A stretch of DNA of 64,000 bases, taken from assembly GCF_000013385.1 (NCBI RefSeq), contig NC_007760.1:868001-932000 (forward strand), in the 5' to 3' direction. The DNA is from Anaeromyxobacter dehalogenans 2CP-C. GTDB taxonomy: Bacteria > Myxococcota > Myxococcia > Myxococcales > Anaeromyxobacteraceae. Below the pieces are notes generated by a model. That model did not search any database, was not told the origin of the DNA, and was given only the letters and a program-made list of their open reading frames with translations. A program made the position numbers and the translations under genes. Shown piece after piece: positions 1 to 9,059 of the stretch. Position 1 is the stretch's first letter. The number at the start of each line of letters is the position of its first letter.

Positions 1-344
1 GGCGGCTCACCAGTCCCCACACCCCCTCGCTCTGGAGCGCGCTGCGCAGCCACTGGATCCCGTCCACCGCCTCGCGGATCAGCACCGCGCCGAGCGCGGC
101 GACCGGGACGACCCCCGCGAGCAGCACGCCCACCGTGAGCAGCCCGGCCGCGAGCGAGCGCCGCCCGCGCAGCCGCCCCGAGAGCCACTCCATCCAGCGT
201 CGCAGCGCGGCGGTGAGCACGGCCGCGAGGAAGAACGCCACCCAGAACGGCTTCACCATCCAGCCGGCGAGGAGCAGCGCCAGCACCAGCAAGGCGAGGA
301 GCAGCCGGCGGGCGTGCAGGTCGCTGTCGGGCGTGGCGGTCACC
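1..344 (-). CDS. AI-2E family transporter, N-terminal part (cut by window edge)
   Basis: Only the first 114 residues lie in the window. They show a hydrophobic helix at about 13-31, a second at 33-46 carrying the PFWVAFFLAAVL stretch typical of the AI-2E/PerM permease family, and a third at about 64-88. The family consists of roughly 350-residue inner-membrane permeases of mixed function, including signal export and cation transport, so the substrate cannot be stated. The start is GTG at 344, with GGGGAG about 4 bases upstream. It begins 16 bases after the stop of the FNR-type reductase and is probably the last visible gene of the leftward run starting at surE. The family call rests on the N-terminus only. 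Confidence 0.65.
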
Positions 345-360
345 GGCTCCCCCTGGGCGC

Positions 361-1086
361 TCAGAAGTTCGCGAACACGTGCTGCGGGGGGATGCCGGCG
401 CCGGCGAGGACCCGGCGCACGTCGTCCACCATGGCGGTCATCCCGCTCACGAACGCGACGGTCTCCTCCGGCGGCGTGCCGCCGAACGCGAGGGCGCGCG
501 CCACCTCCTGCACCCGGCCGCGCACGCCGGGCCAGGCGTCGTCCTCGCCGGACGGGCAGAGCACGAGCCGCACGCCGCCGCGCTCCCAGGCGAGGTGCTC
601 GGCGCGGTACGCGAACTCGGCGCCGTGGCGCTGGCCGTAGAACAGCGTCACCCGGCGGAACGCGTCGCGGTGCGCGAGCACGTGCTGCACCACCGCGCGG
701 ATCGGGGCGATGCCGGAGCCGGCCGCGAACAGGAGCACGTCGCGCCCGGCGGCCTCCTCGACCGGGAACCCCTTCCCGAACGGCTCGGTGATGGCGAGCG
801 TCGCGCCGGGCGCGGCCGCGACGATGGCGGCGTCGGCCACCTTGCCGCCGCGCTTCACCAGCAGGTCCACCACCGCGTCGGGCGACGGCGCGCTCGCCAG
901 CGCGAAGAAGCCCTCGCCGGCGGCCGTCCGGACCTTCACCACCTGTCCGGGCGCGCGGTGGGCGCGCGCCAGCGCGGGGGGCAGCGACAGGCGGATGCCG
1001 CGGAACGGCGCCGTCTCGTCCCAGGCGGCGAGGACGGACACGTCGGTGTAGAGGGTCGGGCCGAGCATTCGCGCGAAACCTATCAC
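361..1086 (-). CDS. FAD/NAD(P)-binding oxidoreductase, FNR family
   Basis: The 241-residue protein has the two-domain ferredoxin-NADP reductase architecture. An N-terminal flavin-binding barrel (about 1-105) carries FFALASAP at 60-67 where the family has its RxYSxxS-type FAD motif. A C-terminal nucleotide-binding domain has AAGSGIAPIR at 121-130 and SGMTAMVDDVRRVL at 214-227. It likely moves electrons between NAD(P)H and a partner protein; no partner is adjacent, so the acceptor is unknown. The longest reading starts at GTG 1086, but ATG at 1068 (residue 7), with an AGG nearby, may be the true start. It follows the glycosyltransferase gene by 10 bases or a little more. Confidence 0.75.
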   Translation of the reverse strand: MIGFARMLGPTLYTDVSVLAAWDETAPFRGIRLSLPPALARAHRAPGQVVKVRTAAGEGFFALASAPSPDAVVDLLVKRGGKVADAAIVAAAPGATLAITEPFGKGFPVEEAAGRDVLLFAAGSGIAPIRAVVQHVLAHRDAFRRVTLFYGQRHGAEFAYRAEHLAWERGGVRLVLCPSGEDDAWPGVRGRVQEVARALAFGGTPPEETVAFVSGMTAMVDDVRRVLAGAGIPPQHVFANF

Positions 1087-1096
1087 CGAAGCGGCG

Positions 1097-2329
1097 TCAC
1101 GGCGCGCTCCGCCGCGCCCGCTCGGCCGGGGCGTGCGGCCAGCCGGCCGCGCCCGCCGCAGGGAGGTCCGCGCGCCGCAGGCAGCCCTGCCGCAGCGCTG
1201 CGAGCGGGTAGAACGTGCCGCGCCACACCACGCCCCCGCGCCACGCGGCCGCGGCGGCGCTGGCGAGCAGCACCGCCCCGAGCAGCACGGTGCAGGGCGG
1301 CATGAGCAGCCCCTCGGCGCCGCCCCCGCCCGCCACCCGCCGGGCGGTCACGCCGAGCACCGCGGCGGACAGCGCGAGGGCGAGCGCGCCGAGCGCGCGG
1401 GCCAGGCCGGCGGGCGCGGCGAGCGCGAGGGCGAGCGGCGCCGCGCCGAGGAACATCGCCCACAGCGCCACCCCGAGCGCGCGGGCCACCCGGTACTCCG
1501 CGCCGGCGAACGCGTTCTTCACCAGCCCCAGCACGGACCGGACGAAGCCGTGCTGCCAGCGGACCGACACGAGCGCCCCGCCGTTCACGAGCCCCTGCGG
1601 CACGCCGCTGCGGCGCAGCAGCAGCCCGAGCTTCACGTCGTCCACCACCTCGAGGCGCAGCCGCGCGTGCCCGCCCACCGCGTCGTAGGCGTCGCGCCGG
1701 ACCAGGTTGAACGCGCCCACCCCGGCGAACCCGCGCGTCCCGGCGCGCGGCAGCTCCCACACCCGGAACGCCCCGGCCGCGAACGCCGCGAACGCCGCCA
1801 CGAACGCGCGCTCCAGCGTCCCGGGGGCGACGAAGCGCGGCGCGGCGGCGAGGTGGCCGAGCCCGAGCGCCTCGGCGTGGCCGACCGCGCGGCGCAGCGC
1901 CCCCGGCCCGAACACGACGTCGCCGTCGGTGAACAGCAGCCACTCGCCCCGCGCGCGCCGCGCCCCGGCGGCGCAGGCGTGGTTCTTCCCCAGCCAGCCG
2001 GCGGGCAGCTCGCGCACGTGCACCACCGAGAGGCGGGGCTCGGCCGCGGCGACCCGGTCGAGGATCGCGCCGGTCGCGTCGCCGGAGCGGTCGTCCACCG
2101 CCACCACCTCCAGGCCGGGCAGGTCCTGCGCCAGCAGCGACCGCACCGCCCGCTCCACGTGCGGGGCCTCGTCGCGGCACGGGACCACCACCGACACCCG
2201 CGGCACCTCGCGCGGCAGGGGGAGGTCCTCGAGCCGGGCCAGCGCGCGATCGCTGCGCAGGCCGCTCCACGCCACCCGCGCCCACCCCGCGAGCGCCAGC
2301 GCCGCGAGCGCGACGGCGAGCGCGCTCAC
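1097..2329 (-). CDS. Membrane-anchored family 2 glycosyltransferase (HpnB-like)
   Basis: This 410-residue protein has an N-terminal membrane helix (about 2-17), a GT-A catalytic domain and several C-terminal membrane helices. The domain shows VSVVVPCRDE, then AVDDRSGD, the metal-binding FTDGD, a VVDDVKLG acceptor motif and RWQHG. The PAGWLGKNHAC stretch before FTDGD resembles HpnB-type enzymes linked to hopanoid or carotenoid glycosylation. The acceptor is not deducible here, since no hopanoid genes are adjacent. I place the start at GTG 2329 because it overlaps the upstream gene's stop as GTGA (translational coupling). A reading frame extends upstream of it but only overlaps the neighbour. 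Confidence 0.75.
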   Translation of the reverse strand: MSALAVALAALALAGWARVAWSGLRSDRALARLEDLPLPREVPRVSVVVPCRDEAPHVERAVRSLLAQDLPGLEVVAVDDRSGDATGAILDRVAAAEPRLSVVHVRELPAGWLGKNHACAAGARRARGEWLLFTDGDVVFGPGALRRAVGHAEALGLGHLAAAPRFVAPGTLERAFVAAFAAFAAGAFRVWELPRAGTRGFAGVGAFNLVRRDAYDAVGGHARLRLEVVDDVKLGLLLRRSGVPQGLVNGGALVSVRWQHGFVRSVLGLVKNAFAGAEYRVARALGVALWAMFLGAAPLALALAAPAGLARALGALALALSAAVLGVTARRVAGGGGAEGLLMPPCTVLLGAVLLASAAAAAWRGGVVWRGTFYPLAALRQGCLRRADLPAAGAAGWPHAPAERARRSAP

Positions 2330-3189
2330 GCGGCCGGCCCGCCGTCCGGGGCCGGCGCCTGCGGCGCGCGCGACCGGGCCCGCGCCGCGGCGGCGGGGAG
2401 ATCGTCGAGGTCGAGGAGCCACCCGTCCCGCGCCGCCACGGTGGGCACCCCGGTGCGCCGCGAGATCTCGAGCGCCGCGGCGTCGGCCTTGCGCGGCGGG
2501 AGCTGCATGCCGAGGTGCGTGAGCACCGCGAGGCGCGGCCGCACGGCCGCCACGAGCCGCTCCGCGTCGTCCGCGCCGAGGTGCAGGTAGCGGCGGTCGC
2601 CGCCCTGCAGGCGGGTGGTGTTCACCAGCAGGAGATCGACCCCCGCGTACGCCTCCGGCAGCGCGTCCATCCAGAACGTGTCCACCACGTGGCCGGCGCG
2701 GAGGCCGGGCGCGGTGAGCAGGTACCCGTAGGTCTCGACCCCGTGGTCGTGCGCGACGGGCGTCTCGAGCGTCACCCCGGGCGCGAGCGCGTGGCGCGCG
2801 CCGGGCGCGAGCACGCCGACGCGCGCCGGGAACGCCTGCGCGTATCGGAACACCACAGGCTCGGTCTCGAGCGCGTCGCGGGGCGCGAGCAGGGTCCCGC
2901 GCGGCGAGAACCCGCCGCGCGTCATGGCCTCCACCACCGCGGTGGCGTCGCCCGCGTGATCGAGGTGCCGGTGCGTGATCACCAGCGCGTCCACCTTGGC
3001 GGGGTCGATCTTCGGCCGCGAGGAGAGCGCGCGGACCAGCGCGCCGGGGCCGGGATCGACCCAGATCGTGGCGCCGCCGAGCGACCAGACCAGCCCGCCG
3101 GAGTGGCGGAGCTGGGTGGACACGGCGAAGCGCGCGCCGGCGGTGCCGAGGAACTTGAGCGTGCGGTGCGCGGGCGCGGTCACGGTCAC
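2326..3189 (-). CDS. Metallo-beta-lactamase-fold hydrolase
   Basis: The 287-residue protein is a compact MBL-fold enzyme. The zinc-binding HRHLDH lies at about 73-78, with further candidate ligands in VAHDHG and near the C-terminus in THLGMQ. The overall pattern resembles the PhnP/YcbL-like phosphodiesterase and RNase Z-type branch more than beta-lactamases. Its substrate is unknown. The start is GTG 3189; a second in-frame GTG lies two codons later, and there is no convincing Shine-Dalgarno. It sits 53 bases after apt in the same leftward run, and its stop overlaps the glycosyltransferase start, so the two are probably co-translated. Confidence 0.75.
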   Translation of the reverse strand: MTVTAPAHRTLKFLGTAGARFAVSTQLRHSGGLVWSLGGATIWVDPGPGALVRALSSRPKIDPAKVDALVITHRHLDHAGDATAVVEAMTRGGFSPRGTLLAPRDALETEPVVFRYAQAFPARVGVLAPGARHALAPGVTLETPVAHDHGVETYGYLLTAPGLRAGHVVDTFWMDALPEAYAGVDLLLVNTTRLQGGDRRYLHLGADDAERLVAAVRPRLAVLTHLGMQLPPRKADAAALEISRRTGVPTVAARDGWLLDLDDLPAAAARARSRAPQAPAPDGGPAA

Positions 3190-3242
3190 GCCGCGATCAT
3201 AAGCGCGGCGGACGGGACGGGCACGCGCCGCCGCGTTCACGC

Positions 3243-3761
3243 TCAGAACGTGAGCAGCGAGTGGACCTTGGCGTGGCCGAGCTGGCGCGCGCCGTTCAGG
3301 AAGGAGAGCTCCGCCAGGAACGAGTACCCGAGCAGCTCCGCGCCCTGCCGGGCCACCAGCCGCCCCGCCGCGCCGGCGGTGCCGCCGGTGGCGAGCACGT
3401 CGTCCACCACCAGCACCCGGTCGCCGGGCCCGATGGCGTCGATGTGCAGCTCCAGCGCGCCCTCGCCGTACTCCAGCGCGTAGACCTCGCGGATGGTCTC
3501 CCAGGGCAGCTTCCCCGGCTTGCGCACGATGGTGAAGCCGGCGCCGAGCGCGTAGGCGATGGGCGCCGCGAAGATGAAGCCGCGCGACTCGATCCCGATC
3601 ACCTTGTCCACGCGCTCGCCCTTCCAGCGCCCGACGAAGGCGTCGATCACCTCGCGGAACGTGTGCGGATCCGAGAGGACCGGCGTGATGTCCTTGAAGA
3701 CGATCCCCTTCTTCGGGAAGTCGGGAACGTCGCGGATCCTGGCGCGGACGGCGTCCATCAT
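3243..3761 (-). CDS. apt: Adenine phosphoribosyltransferase
   Basis: The protein converts adenine plus PRPP to AMP and pyrophosphate in cytoplasmic purine salvage. It is 172 residues, close to the usual length. The family features are [15 protein letters not shown] at 13-27, [18 protein letters not shown] at 57-74, the KPGKLP loop near 81-86, and the PRPP-binding [14 protein letters not shown] at 116-129. I take ATG 3761 rather than the in-frame GTG 3779, because AAGG lies about 9 bases upstream and homologues begin near this point. It is in the leftward run downstream of surE and the LysM peptidase gene. Confidence 0.95.
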   Translation of the reverse strand: MMDAVRARIRDVPDFPKKGIVFKDITPVLSDPHTFREVIDAFVGRWKGERVDKVIGIESRGFIFAAPIAYALGAGFTIVRKPGKLPWETIREVYALEYGEGALELHIDAIGPGDRVLVVDDVLATGGTAGAAGRLVARQGAELLGYSFLAELSFLNGARQLGHAKVHSLLTF

Positions 3762-3795
3762 GGGGGCGCACCTTACCACGGGATCCGCGCCGACT

Positions 3796-4671
3796 TCAGG
3801 GCAGGAAGAGCAGCGGGTTGCGCGGCCGCGTCCCCTCCCGCACCTCGAAGTGCAGGTGCGGGCCGGTGGTCCGGCCGGTCTGGCCCACGCGCGCGATGGG
3901 CTGGCCGCGGCCGACCCGCGCGCCCTCCTTCACCAGCACCTCGGAGTTGTGCGCGTAGAGCGTCACCAGCCCGCCGTCGTGGCGCAGGATCACCACCGCG
4001 CCGTAGCCGGCCTGCTCGCCGGCGTAGATGACGCTGCCGTCCGCCGCGGCCAGCACCGGCGTCCCCTCCGGCGCCGCGATGTCGATGCCGTCGTGCCGCT
4101 GGCCGGCGCGGACGCCGTAGCGCCCGTACAGCACGCCCTTGAGCGGCCAGCCGAGGCGCGACGGGGCGCCCTGGCGGACGACCGGCGGCCCGTCGTCGGG
4201 CTCGCGCGGCGGCGCCGCCACGAGATCGGCGCGGCCCGCGGCGGGGGCGCGTGCGGCCGGGACCGCCGGCGCGGCCGACGCGACGGCCGGCGACGGCCTC
4301 GACGCCCCGGGCGACGGCGCGGGGCCGGCCGGCATCGGGCCGGGATACGGCGTCACCTCGGCGGGCGCGCTCGCGCCGGGCACGAACAGCTCGGTCCCGA
4401 CCGCCACGTTGCGCGGGTCGGCGATGCCGTTCGTCTCCATCAGGTCGGCGGGGTCGATGCCGTAGGCGCGGGCGATCCGGTACAGCGTCTCGCCCCGCCG
4501 CACCACGTGGACGATCCCGGCCAGCGCCGGCTCGTCGTGGCCGGCCGGCGCCTGGAGCGGGATGGGCAAGGGCCGGGCAGCGGGCTGCGAGGGGCGGATC
4601 ACCGGCGGCTTCGCGGGGCAGCCGGGGAGGAGCGCGAGCGCCGCGGCGGCGAGGGCCGCCCGGCGGATCAC
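3796..4671 (-). CDS. LysM and M23 peptidase lipoprotein (NlpD-like)
   Basis: This 291-residue envelope protein has a signal peptide ending in a lipobox, with Cys18 in LLPGC as the likely lipid-attachment site. A LysM peptidoglycan-binding domain (about 54-99) begins [18 protein letters not shown] Pro/Ala-rich linker follows, then a LytM/M23 domain (about 175-288). That domain shows [13 protein letters not shown] and [11 protein letters not shown], which keep the H..D and HxH zinc ligands, so it may be an active endopeptidase. Enzymatically dead NlpD activators usually lose some of these residues. It starts at GTG 4671, overlapping the surE stop as GTGA. The surE-nlpD order matches the classic proteobacterial surE-pcm-nlpD-rpoS locus without pcm and rpoS. 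Confidence 0.85.
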   Translation of the reverse strand: MIRRAALAAAALALLPGCPAKPPVIRPSQPAARPLPIPLQAPAGHDEPALAGIVHVVRRGETLYRIARAYGIDPADLMETNGIADPRNVAVGTELFVPGASAPAEVTPYPGPMPAGPAPSPGASRPSPAVASAAPAVPAARAPAAGRADLVAAPPREPDDGPPVVRQGAPSRLGWPLKGVLYGRYGVRAGQRHDGIDIAAPEGTPVLAAADGSVIYAGEQAGYGAVVILRHDGGLVTLYAHNSEVLVKEGARVGRGQPIARVGQTGRTTGPHLHFEVREGTRPRNPLLFLP

Positions 4672-5432
4672 GGGGCCGGCTCCTTCTCGTAGCCGGGCAC
4701 GGTCCAGCTCCGCAGCTCCTGGAACATCGGGTCGTGCGTGCCGTCGAGGTGGAGCGGCGTCACCGCCGCGAGCCGCTCCAGCAGCACCGCGTTGCAGTCG
4801 GAGCCGGGGATGTCCTCGTTGTGGACGCGCCCCTCGCCGCCGATCCAGTAGTACTTGCGGCCGCGCGGATCGGTCTTCTCCACCACCTCGTTGCCGTAGG
4901 TGCGCCGGCCGAGCCGCGTGAAGCGGTAGCCGCGCACCGGGCCGGGCGGGACGTTCACGTTGAGGAGCACGGGCGCGGGCGGCGGCCGCGCCACCACCTG
5001 CCGGGCGAGCGCCGCGGCGAACCGGGCCGCCTCGCCGAAGTCGTGCGGCGGCGGCGCGGCGAGCGACACCGCGACGGCGTTCACGCCGAGCAGCGCGCCC
5101 TCCATCGCCGCGGCCACCGTGCCGGAGTACAGCACGTCGTTGCCGAGGTTCGGGCCGTGGTTGACGCCCGAGACCACCACGTCCGGGCGGGCGTCGCGCA
5201 GCACCAGGTTGAGCCCCATGTACACGGCGTCGGTGGGCGTGCCGTCCACCGCGTACCAGCGCGGCGCGACCTCCAGCAGCCGGAGCGGCCGGTGCAGCGA
5301 GATGGCGTGCGAGGAGGCGGACTGCTCGCGATCCGGCGCCACCACCCAGACCTCGTCGCCGTGGAACGCCTCGGCGAGGGCCCTCAGGCCGGCCGCGTGG
5401 ACGCCGTCGTCGTTGGAGAGCAGGACCCGCAC
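4668..5432 (-). CDS. surE: 5'/3'-nucleotidase SurE
   Basis: The protein is a 254-residue metal-dependent survival-protein nucleotidase that dephosphorylates nucleoside monophosphates in the cytoplasm. The N-terminus VLLSNDDGVHAAGLRAL carries the metal-binding Asp-Asp at residues 8-9. Further family signatures are SASSHAISLHRPLR, DGTPTDAVYMGLN and VSGVNHGPNLGNDVLYSGTV. Length matches the family. The start is GTG 5432. It is the first gene of the leftward run, and its stop overlaps the start of the LysM/M23 lipoprotein gene. Confidence 0.95.
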   Translation of the reverse strand: MRVLLSNDDGVHAAGLRALAEAFHGDEVWVVAPDREQSASSHAISLHRPLRLLEVAPRWYAVDGTPTDAVYMGLNLVLRDARPDVVVSGVNHGPNLGNDVLYSGTVAAAMEGALLGVNAVAVSLAAPPPHDFGEAARFAAALARQVVARPPPAPVLLNVNVPPGPVRGYRFTRLGRRTYGNEVVEKTDPRGRKYYWIGGEGRVHNEDIPGSDCNAVLLERLAAVTPLHLDGTHDPMFQELRSWTVPGYEKEPAP

Positions 5433-5516
5433 GCGCGAGAATCTACCACCATCCCCGCGCGCCGCCAGGCGACGCGCGCCGCGATCTCCGCGGCGTCCGT
5501 CTGCGCGCGCGCGCGA

Positions 5517-6020
5517 TCAGCCGAGGCGGTCGAGCTCCGCGGCGATCGCGGCGGCGAGGGCGCGCGCGGCGCTCACGGTGCGCGGCTCGACCTGCGCGAG
5601 CGCGCGGCGCACCGCGTGCTCCACCGTGCCGCCCTTCAGCGCGTTCAGCTCGCGCCCGCGCCGCGTGAGCCGCAGCAGCGCGCGCCGCGCGTCGCCCGGG
5701 TCGGCCACGCGCTCGAGCAGCCCGCGCCCGGCGAGCCGCTTCAGCACGCCGGTGAGCGTGCTCGGGTGCAGGTGCAGGATCGCGGCGAGCTCGCCCGCCG
5801 AGATCCCCGGGTAGCGGCCGACGATCCGGATCACGAGCCGCTGCGGACCGGTCACGCCGTGCCGCGCCTCCATCCGCTTCGACGCGGACTGCAGCGCGTG
5901 GTCCATGGTCCAGAGCGCGCCCATGAACTCGAGCACCGGCCCGAGCTCGGCTCCGTCCGCCCGGTCCCGCTGCGCGGGCTCGCGCCCCACCGCGCCGTTC
6001 CTCTGCGGCTTCCCACCCAT
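5517..6020 (-). CDS. MarR-family transcriptional regulator
   Basis: A 167-residue protein with the MarR winged-helix arrangement: helices, then the recognition region ISAGELAAILHLHPSTLTGVLKRLAGRGLLER, with the wing in ERVADPGDARRALLRLT. MarR proteins bind short palindromes as dimers and usually repress a neighbouring gene. The start is taken at ATG 6020, since the reading upstream of it is arginine-rich and unconvincing; no strong ribosome site is visible. It is divergent from the histidine kinase gene at 6174, and the shared 150-base gap could hold its operator. The effector is unknown. Confidence 0.85.
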   Translation of the reverse strand: MGGKPQRNGAVGREPAQRDRADGAELGPVLEFMGALWTMDHALQSASKRMEARHGVTGPQRLVIRIVGRYPGISAGELAAILHLHPSTLTGVLKRLAGRGLLERVADPGDARRALLRLTRRGRELNALKGGTVEHAVRRALAQVEPRTVSAARALAAAIAAELDRLG

Positions 6021-6173
6021 GGCGCCAGTGTGTCCCGGCCGGGGCGTTCGTCCAAGCCCAAACCGCGCAGCGATGACTCTTTTGCGGTAGTCGCACCGGG
6101 CTCCATGTCGCCTTGTAGTCCTCGGATGGGTGGTGTCGAATGCGACGGCTGGGTGCTCGTCGGGGGACGCACC
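6021..6173. promoter_or_regulatory. Divergent control region between MarR gene and histidine kinase gene
   Basis: This 153-base gap separates the two divergent starts. It is locally less GC-rich around 6065-6095. There GACT and AGTC half-sites bracket a TTTTG core, an imperfect inverted arrangement suited to a MarR-type operator. A GGGGGA ribosome site for the kinase sits at 6162-6167. The operator reading is inference from context. Confidence 0.3.
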
Positions 6174-7940
6174 ATGAGCCATCGGGAGTCAGCGCAGCCG
6201 CCGGCGCCGGACGCGTGGGAGTCCGAGCACGCTGCCCGCCAGGCTGCCGAGGCGGCCGCGGCGCGGATCGGGCGCCTGCAGGCGGTGACGGCGGCCCTGT
6301 CGGGCGCTCGCACGCCCGACGAGGTGGCGGACGTCGCGCTGCGGGAGGGCATCGCGGCGCTGGGCGGCTCCCACGGCTTCCTGCTCGTCCCGGGGAGCGG
6401 CGGCCTGCTCGACGTGCTCCGGTCGGCCGGCGTTCCAGAGCCGGTCGCGCACGCGGCGGGCAGGCTCGACCGCACCCCGGCCACCGACGCGTGGCGGCGG
6501 GGAGAGCCGGTGCTGCTGGCGAACGAGGCCGAGCTGGCCGCGCGCTATCCGCTGGTTGCCGAGCTGCGCAGGCAGGTCATGGCGCCGGGCGGCGCGCTCG
6601 CGGCGCTGCCGCTCCGCGTGCGCGACCGCGTGATCGGCGTGCTCGCGGTCTCGTTCGAGGCCGAGCAGACGTTCACGCCGGAGGCGCGCGCGTTCGCCGA
6701 GTCGCTCGCGAGCCAGGCGGCGCAGGCGCTCGACCGCGCCCGGCTGCTGCTCGCGGAGCGCGTGGCCCGCGCCGCGGCGGTGGCGGCGCAGCAACGGCTC
6801 GCGTTCCTCGACGCGCTCGCGGCGCTCCTCGCCGACCGGCTGGACGAGGCCGAGCTGCTGGACGGCGTGGTCCGGACCGCCGTGCCGGCGCTGTGCGAGT
6901 TCGCGGCGGTGCTGCTGCCGGGGCCCGGAGGCGCGCTCGAGCCGGTGGCGCAGGCGGACGCGGCGGGGCTGGGCGCGCAGGCGCTGGCGCTCGTGGAGGA
7001 GCGGCAGGGTGGGCTCGAGGCCGCGCTGTCCGGCGGCGCGCCGCTCGTGGTCGGGCCGCGCGACGGGGACGCCCGGCCGATGACGGTGGCGGCCGCGGGC
7101 CTGTCGGTGCAGGGCCGGAGCCTGGGCGCGCTCGTCGCGGCCAGCGCGGATCCCACCCGCTGTCGCGGGCCCGGCGACCTGGCGCTGCTCGCCGACGTGG
7201 CGCGGCGCACCGCGCTGGCGCTCGCGCACGCGCGGCTGTTCCGGGAGGTGCAGCGGGGGGCCGAGGCGCGGGAGGAGTTCCTGCACGTCGCCTCGCACGA
7301 GCTGCGCGGCCCGCTCGGCAACCTGCGCCTGGCGGTGGACCTGCTGGCGCGCGACGTGCGCGCGGAGCGGGGGAGCGCGCTCGACGGCCGCCTGCGCAAG
7401 GTGGCGCGGCAGGCCGAGCGGCTGGCGCGCCTGTCCGACCTCCTCCTCGACGTGTCGCGCATCTCCACCGGCCGCATCCAGCTCCAGCCCGAGCCGGCCG
7501 ACCTCGCCCAGCTCGCGCGCGACGCGGTGGCGCGGGCGGCCGACGAGGCGGAGGAGGCGGACTGCCCGGTGGTGCTGGACGCGCCGGCGCCGGTGCCGTG
7601 CACCGTGGACGTCCAGCGGCTCGACCAGGTGATCACGAACCTGCTCTCGAACGCCATGAAGTACGGGCGGGGCGGCGAGGTGCGGGTGGTGGTGCGGGCG
7701 GGCGAGGGGCGGGCGGTGCTGGAGGTCGCCGACCAGGGGATCGGCATCGCGCCCGAGCACCACGCCCGCATCTTCGAGCGCTTCGAGCGCGCCGCCCCGG
7801 CCCGCCAGTACCCCGGCCTCGGGCTCGGGCTGTGGATCGTGCGCAAGCTGGTGGACGCGCACGGCGGCAGCGTGCGCCTGGACAGCGCCCCGTCCCGGGG
7901 CGCCACCTTCACGGTCGAGCTGCCCATCGACCGCGGCTGA
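6174..7940 (+). CDS. Soluble sensor histidine kinase with two GAF-like domains
   Basis: The 588-residue protein has no membrane helix. An N-terminal coiled region leads into a GAF-like domain (about 35-185), a second GAF-like domain (about 210-350), a HisKA helix pair and a HATPase_c domain (about 480-588). The phospho-acceptor His375 lies in ASHELRGPLGNL. The ATP lid shows NLLSNAMKYG (N box), DQGIGIAPEH (G1) and GLGLGLWIVRKLV (G2). It should sense a cytoplasmic ligand or redox cue and phosphorylate an unlinked response regulator, as none is adjacent. The start is ATG 6174, set by GGGGGA 7 bases upstream; long upstream readings in the same frame are spurious. Confidence 0.9.
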   Translation: MSHRESAQPPAPDAWESEHAARQAAEAAAARIGRLQAVTAALSGARTPDEVADVALREGIAALGGSHGFLLVPGSGGLLDVLRSAGVPEPVAHAAGRLDRTPATDAWRRGEPVLLANEAELAARYPLVAELRRQVMAPGGALAALPLRVRDRVIGVLAVSFEAEQTFTPEARAFAESLASQAAQALDRARLLLAERVARAAAVAAQQRLAFLDALAALLADRLDEAELLDGVVRTAVPALCEFAAVLLPGPGGALEPVAQADAAGLGAQALALVEERQGGLEAALSGGAPLVVGPRDGDARPMTVAAAGLSVQGRSLGALVAASADPTRCRGPGDLALLADVARRTALALAHARLFREVQRGAEAREEFLHVASHELRGPLGNLRLAVDLLARDVRAERGSALDGRLRKVARQAERLARLSDLLLDVSRISTGRIQLQPEPADLAQLARDAVARAADEAEEADCPVVLDAPAPVPCTVDVQRLDQVITNLLSNAMKYGRGGEVRVVVRAGEGRAVLEVADQGIGIAPEHHARIFERFERAAPARQYPGLGLGLWIVRKLVDAHGGSVRLDSAPSRGATFTVELPIDRG

Positions 7941-7974
7941 CGGCGCCACCCGCCGCCGGCAGGGAGGAGGCCGC

Positions 7975-8454
7975 GTGCCGCTCGCCATCGACTCGACCGC
8001 GTTCGCCCCGGGGGCCGAGATCCCCGCGCGCCACACCTGCGAGGGCGAGGACGTCTCGCCCGCGCTCCGCTTCTCCGGCGTGCCCGCCGCGGCCCGCGCG
8101 CTGGCGCTCGTGGTGGACGACCCCGACGCGCCGGATCCGGCCGCGCCGCGCACCGAGTGGTCGCACTGGATCCTGTACGACCTGCCGCCGTCCACCGCCG
8201 GCCTGGCGGAGGGCCTCGCGCCCGCGGCGCTGCCGCCGGGGACGCGCGAGGGGCTGAACGACTGGAAGCGCACCGGCTACGGCGGGCCCTGCCCGCCCAT
8301 CGGCCGGCACCGCTACTTCTTCACGCTCTACGCGCTCGACGCGCCGCTCGGCGACCTGGGCCGCCCCACCCGCGCGCGCGTGCTCGAGGCGCTCCGCGGG
8401 CACGTGCTCGAGCAGGCCCAGCTCATGGGCACCTACCAGAAGCGAGGCCGCTGA
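7975..8454 (+). CDS. YbhB/YbcL-type Raf kinase inhibitor-like protein (PEBP family)
   Basis: The 159-residue protein is a bacterial phosphatidylethanolamine-binding-protein homologue. It has the CEGEDVSPALRFSGVP opening, the DDPDAPDP ligand-pocket motif near 48-55, EWSHWILYDLPP, and the GPCPPIGRHRYFFTLYALD signature. It is cytoplasmic (no signal peptide), and the biological role of bacterial members is poorly defined. The start is GTG 7975, set by AGGAGG ending 4 bases upstream. It follows the kinase gene by 34 bases and may be co-transcribed with it. It is convergent with the YbaK-type gene. Confidence 0.9.
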   Translation: MPLAIDSTAFAPGAEIPARHTCEGEDVSPALRFSGVPAAARALALVVDDPDAPDPAAPRTEWSHWILYDLPPSTAGLAEGLAPAALPPGTREGLNDWKRTGYGGPCPPIGRHRYFFTLYALDAPLGDLGRPTRARVLEALRGHVLEQAQLMGTYQKRGR

Positions 8455-8457
8455 TCG

Positions 8458-8928
8458 CTACGTCCGCGCCCGGCCCAGCTCGTCCACCACCGCGGCGTGC
8501 TCCTCGCGCAGCCACTCGTCGGTGCGCAGCCGGACCGCGTCCTCGTGCGTGCCGCCGCGCATGACGATCCAGGGCTGCTGGGCGAGCGCCGCGTCCACGT
8601 AGATGGGCAGGCCGAACACGCCGAGCGGCGGCTCCGCGCCGGCCTCGCACGGCTCGAAGCGGCGCGCGAACGCGGCCTCCGGGACGAACCCTGCCTGCGC
8701 CGCGCCGCTCGCGGCCCGCAGCACGTCGAGGTCCACCACGCGGTCCGCGCCCACCACCGCCAGCACCAGGGCGCCGTCGAGGCTCACCACCACCGTCTTC
8801 GCCACCCGCGTGCCGCTCACGTGCTCCGCGGCCGCGAGGCGCTGCGCCGCCACCGTGCGCAGGTGGGTGGTGTGCGCGCAGCCGGGGTGGTGCGCGCGCA
8901 GGTACCGGTCGATGCGCTCGGGGATCAT
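8458..8928 (-). CDS. YbaK/EbsC-type aminoacyl-tRNA deacylase
   Basis: A 156-residue stand-alone protein of the YbaK/ProX editing-domain superfamily. Members hydrolyse mischarged aminoacyl-tRNA such as Cys- or Ala-tRNAPro. Visible features are the RVAKTVVVSLDG segment, in which the lysine aligns with the catalytic Lys of the family, the VVGADRVVDLDVLRAA middle, and the LGVFGLPIYVDAAL C-terminal core. The closest subclass is uncertain, so the substrate is not assigned. The start is ATG 8928, with GAGGAGGG upstream. Its end lies 4 bases from the end of the convergent PEBP gene. Confidence 0.8.
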   Translation of the reverse strand: MIPERIDRYLRAHHPGCAHTTHLRTVAAQRLAAAEHVSGTRVAKTVVVSLDGALVLAVVGADRVVDLDVLRAASGAAQAGFVPEAAFARRFEPCEAGAEPPLGVFGLPIYVDAALAQQPWIVMRGGTHEDAVRLRTDEWLREEHAAVVDELGRART

Positions 8929-9059
8929 GGCGCCCTCCTCTTCGTACGCGCTGACCCATATCCACCCCGCAGCCCCGGCGGGAGGCGCCCAGGTGGAACC
9001 CCACCCGCGGGCCAGGCGCCCGGCCGCGGTGCGACATCTCGCCGCGCCGCGGCGCCGGG

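Noticed and set aside
4251-6173. Upstream extension of the histidine kinase frame back through surE
   Set aside because: The reading is open but opposite to certain genes. ATG 6174 has its own ribosome site, and kinase homology begins after it.
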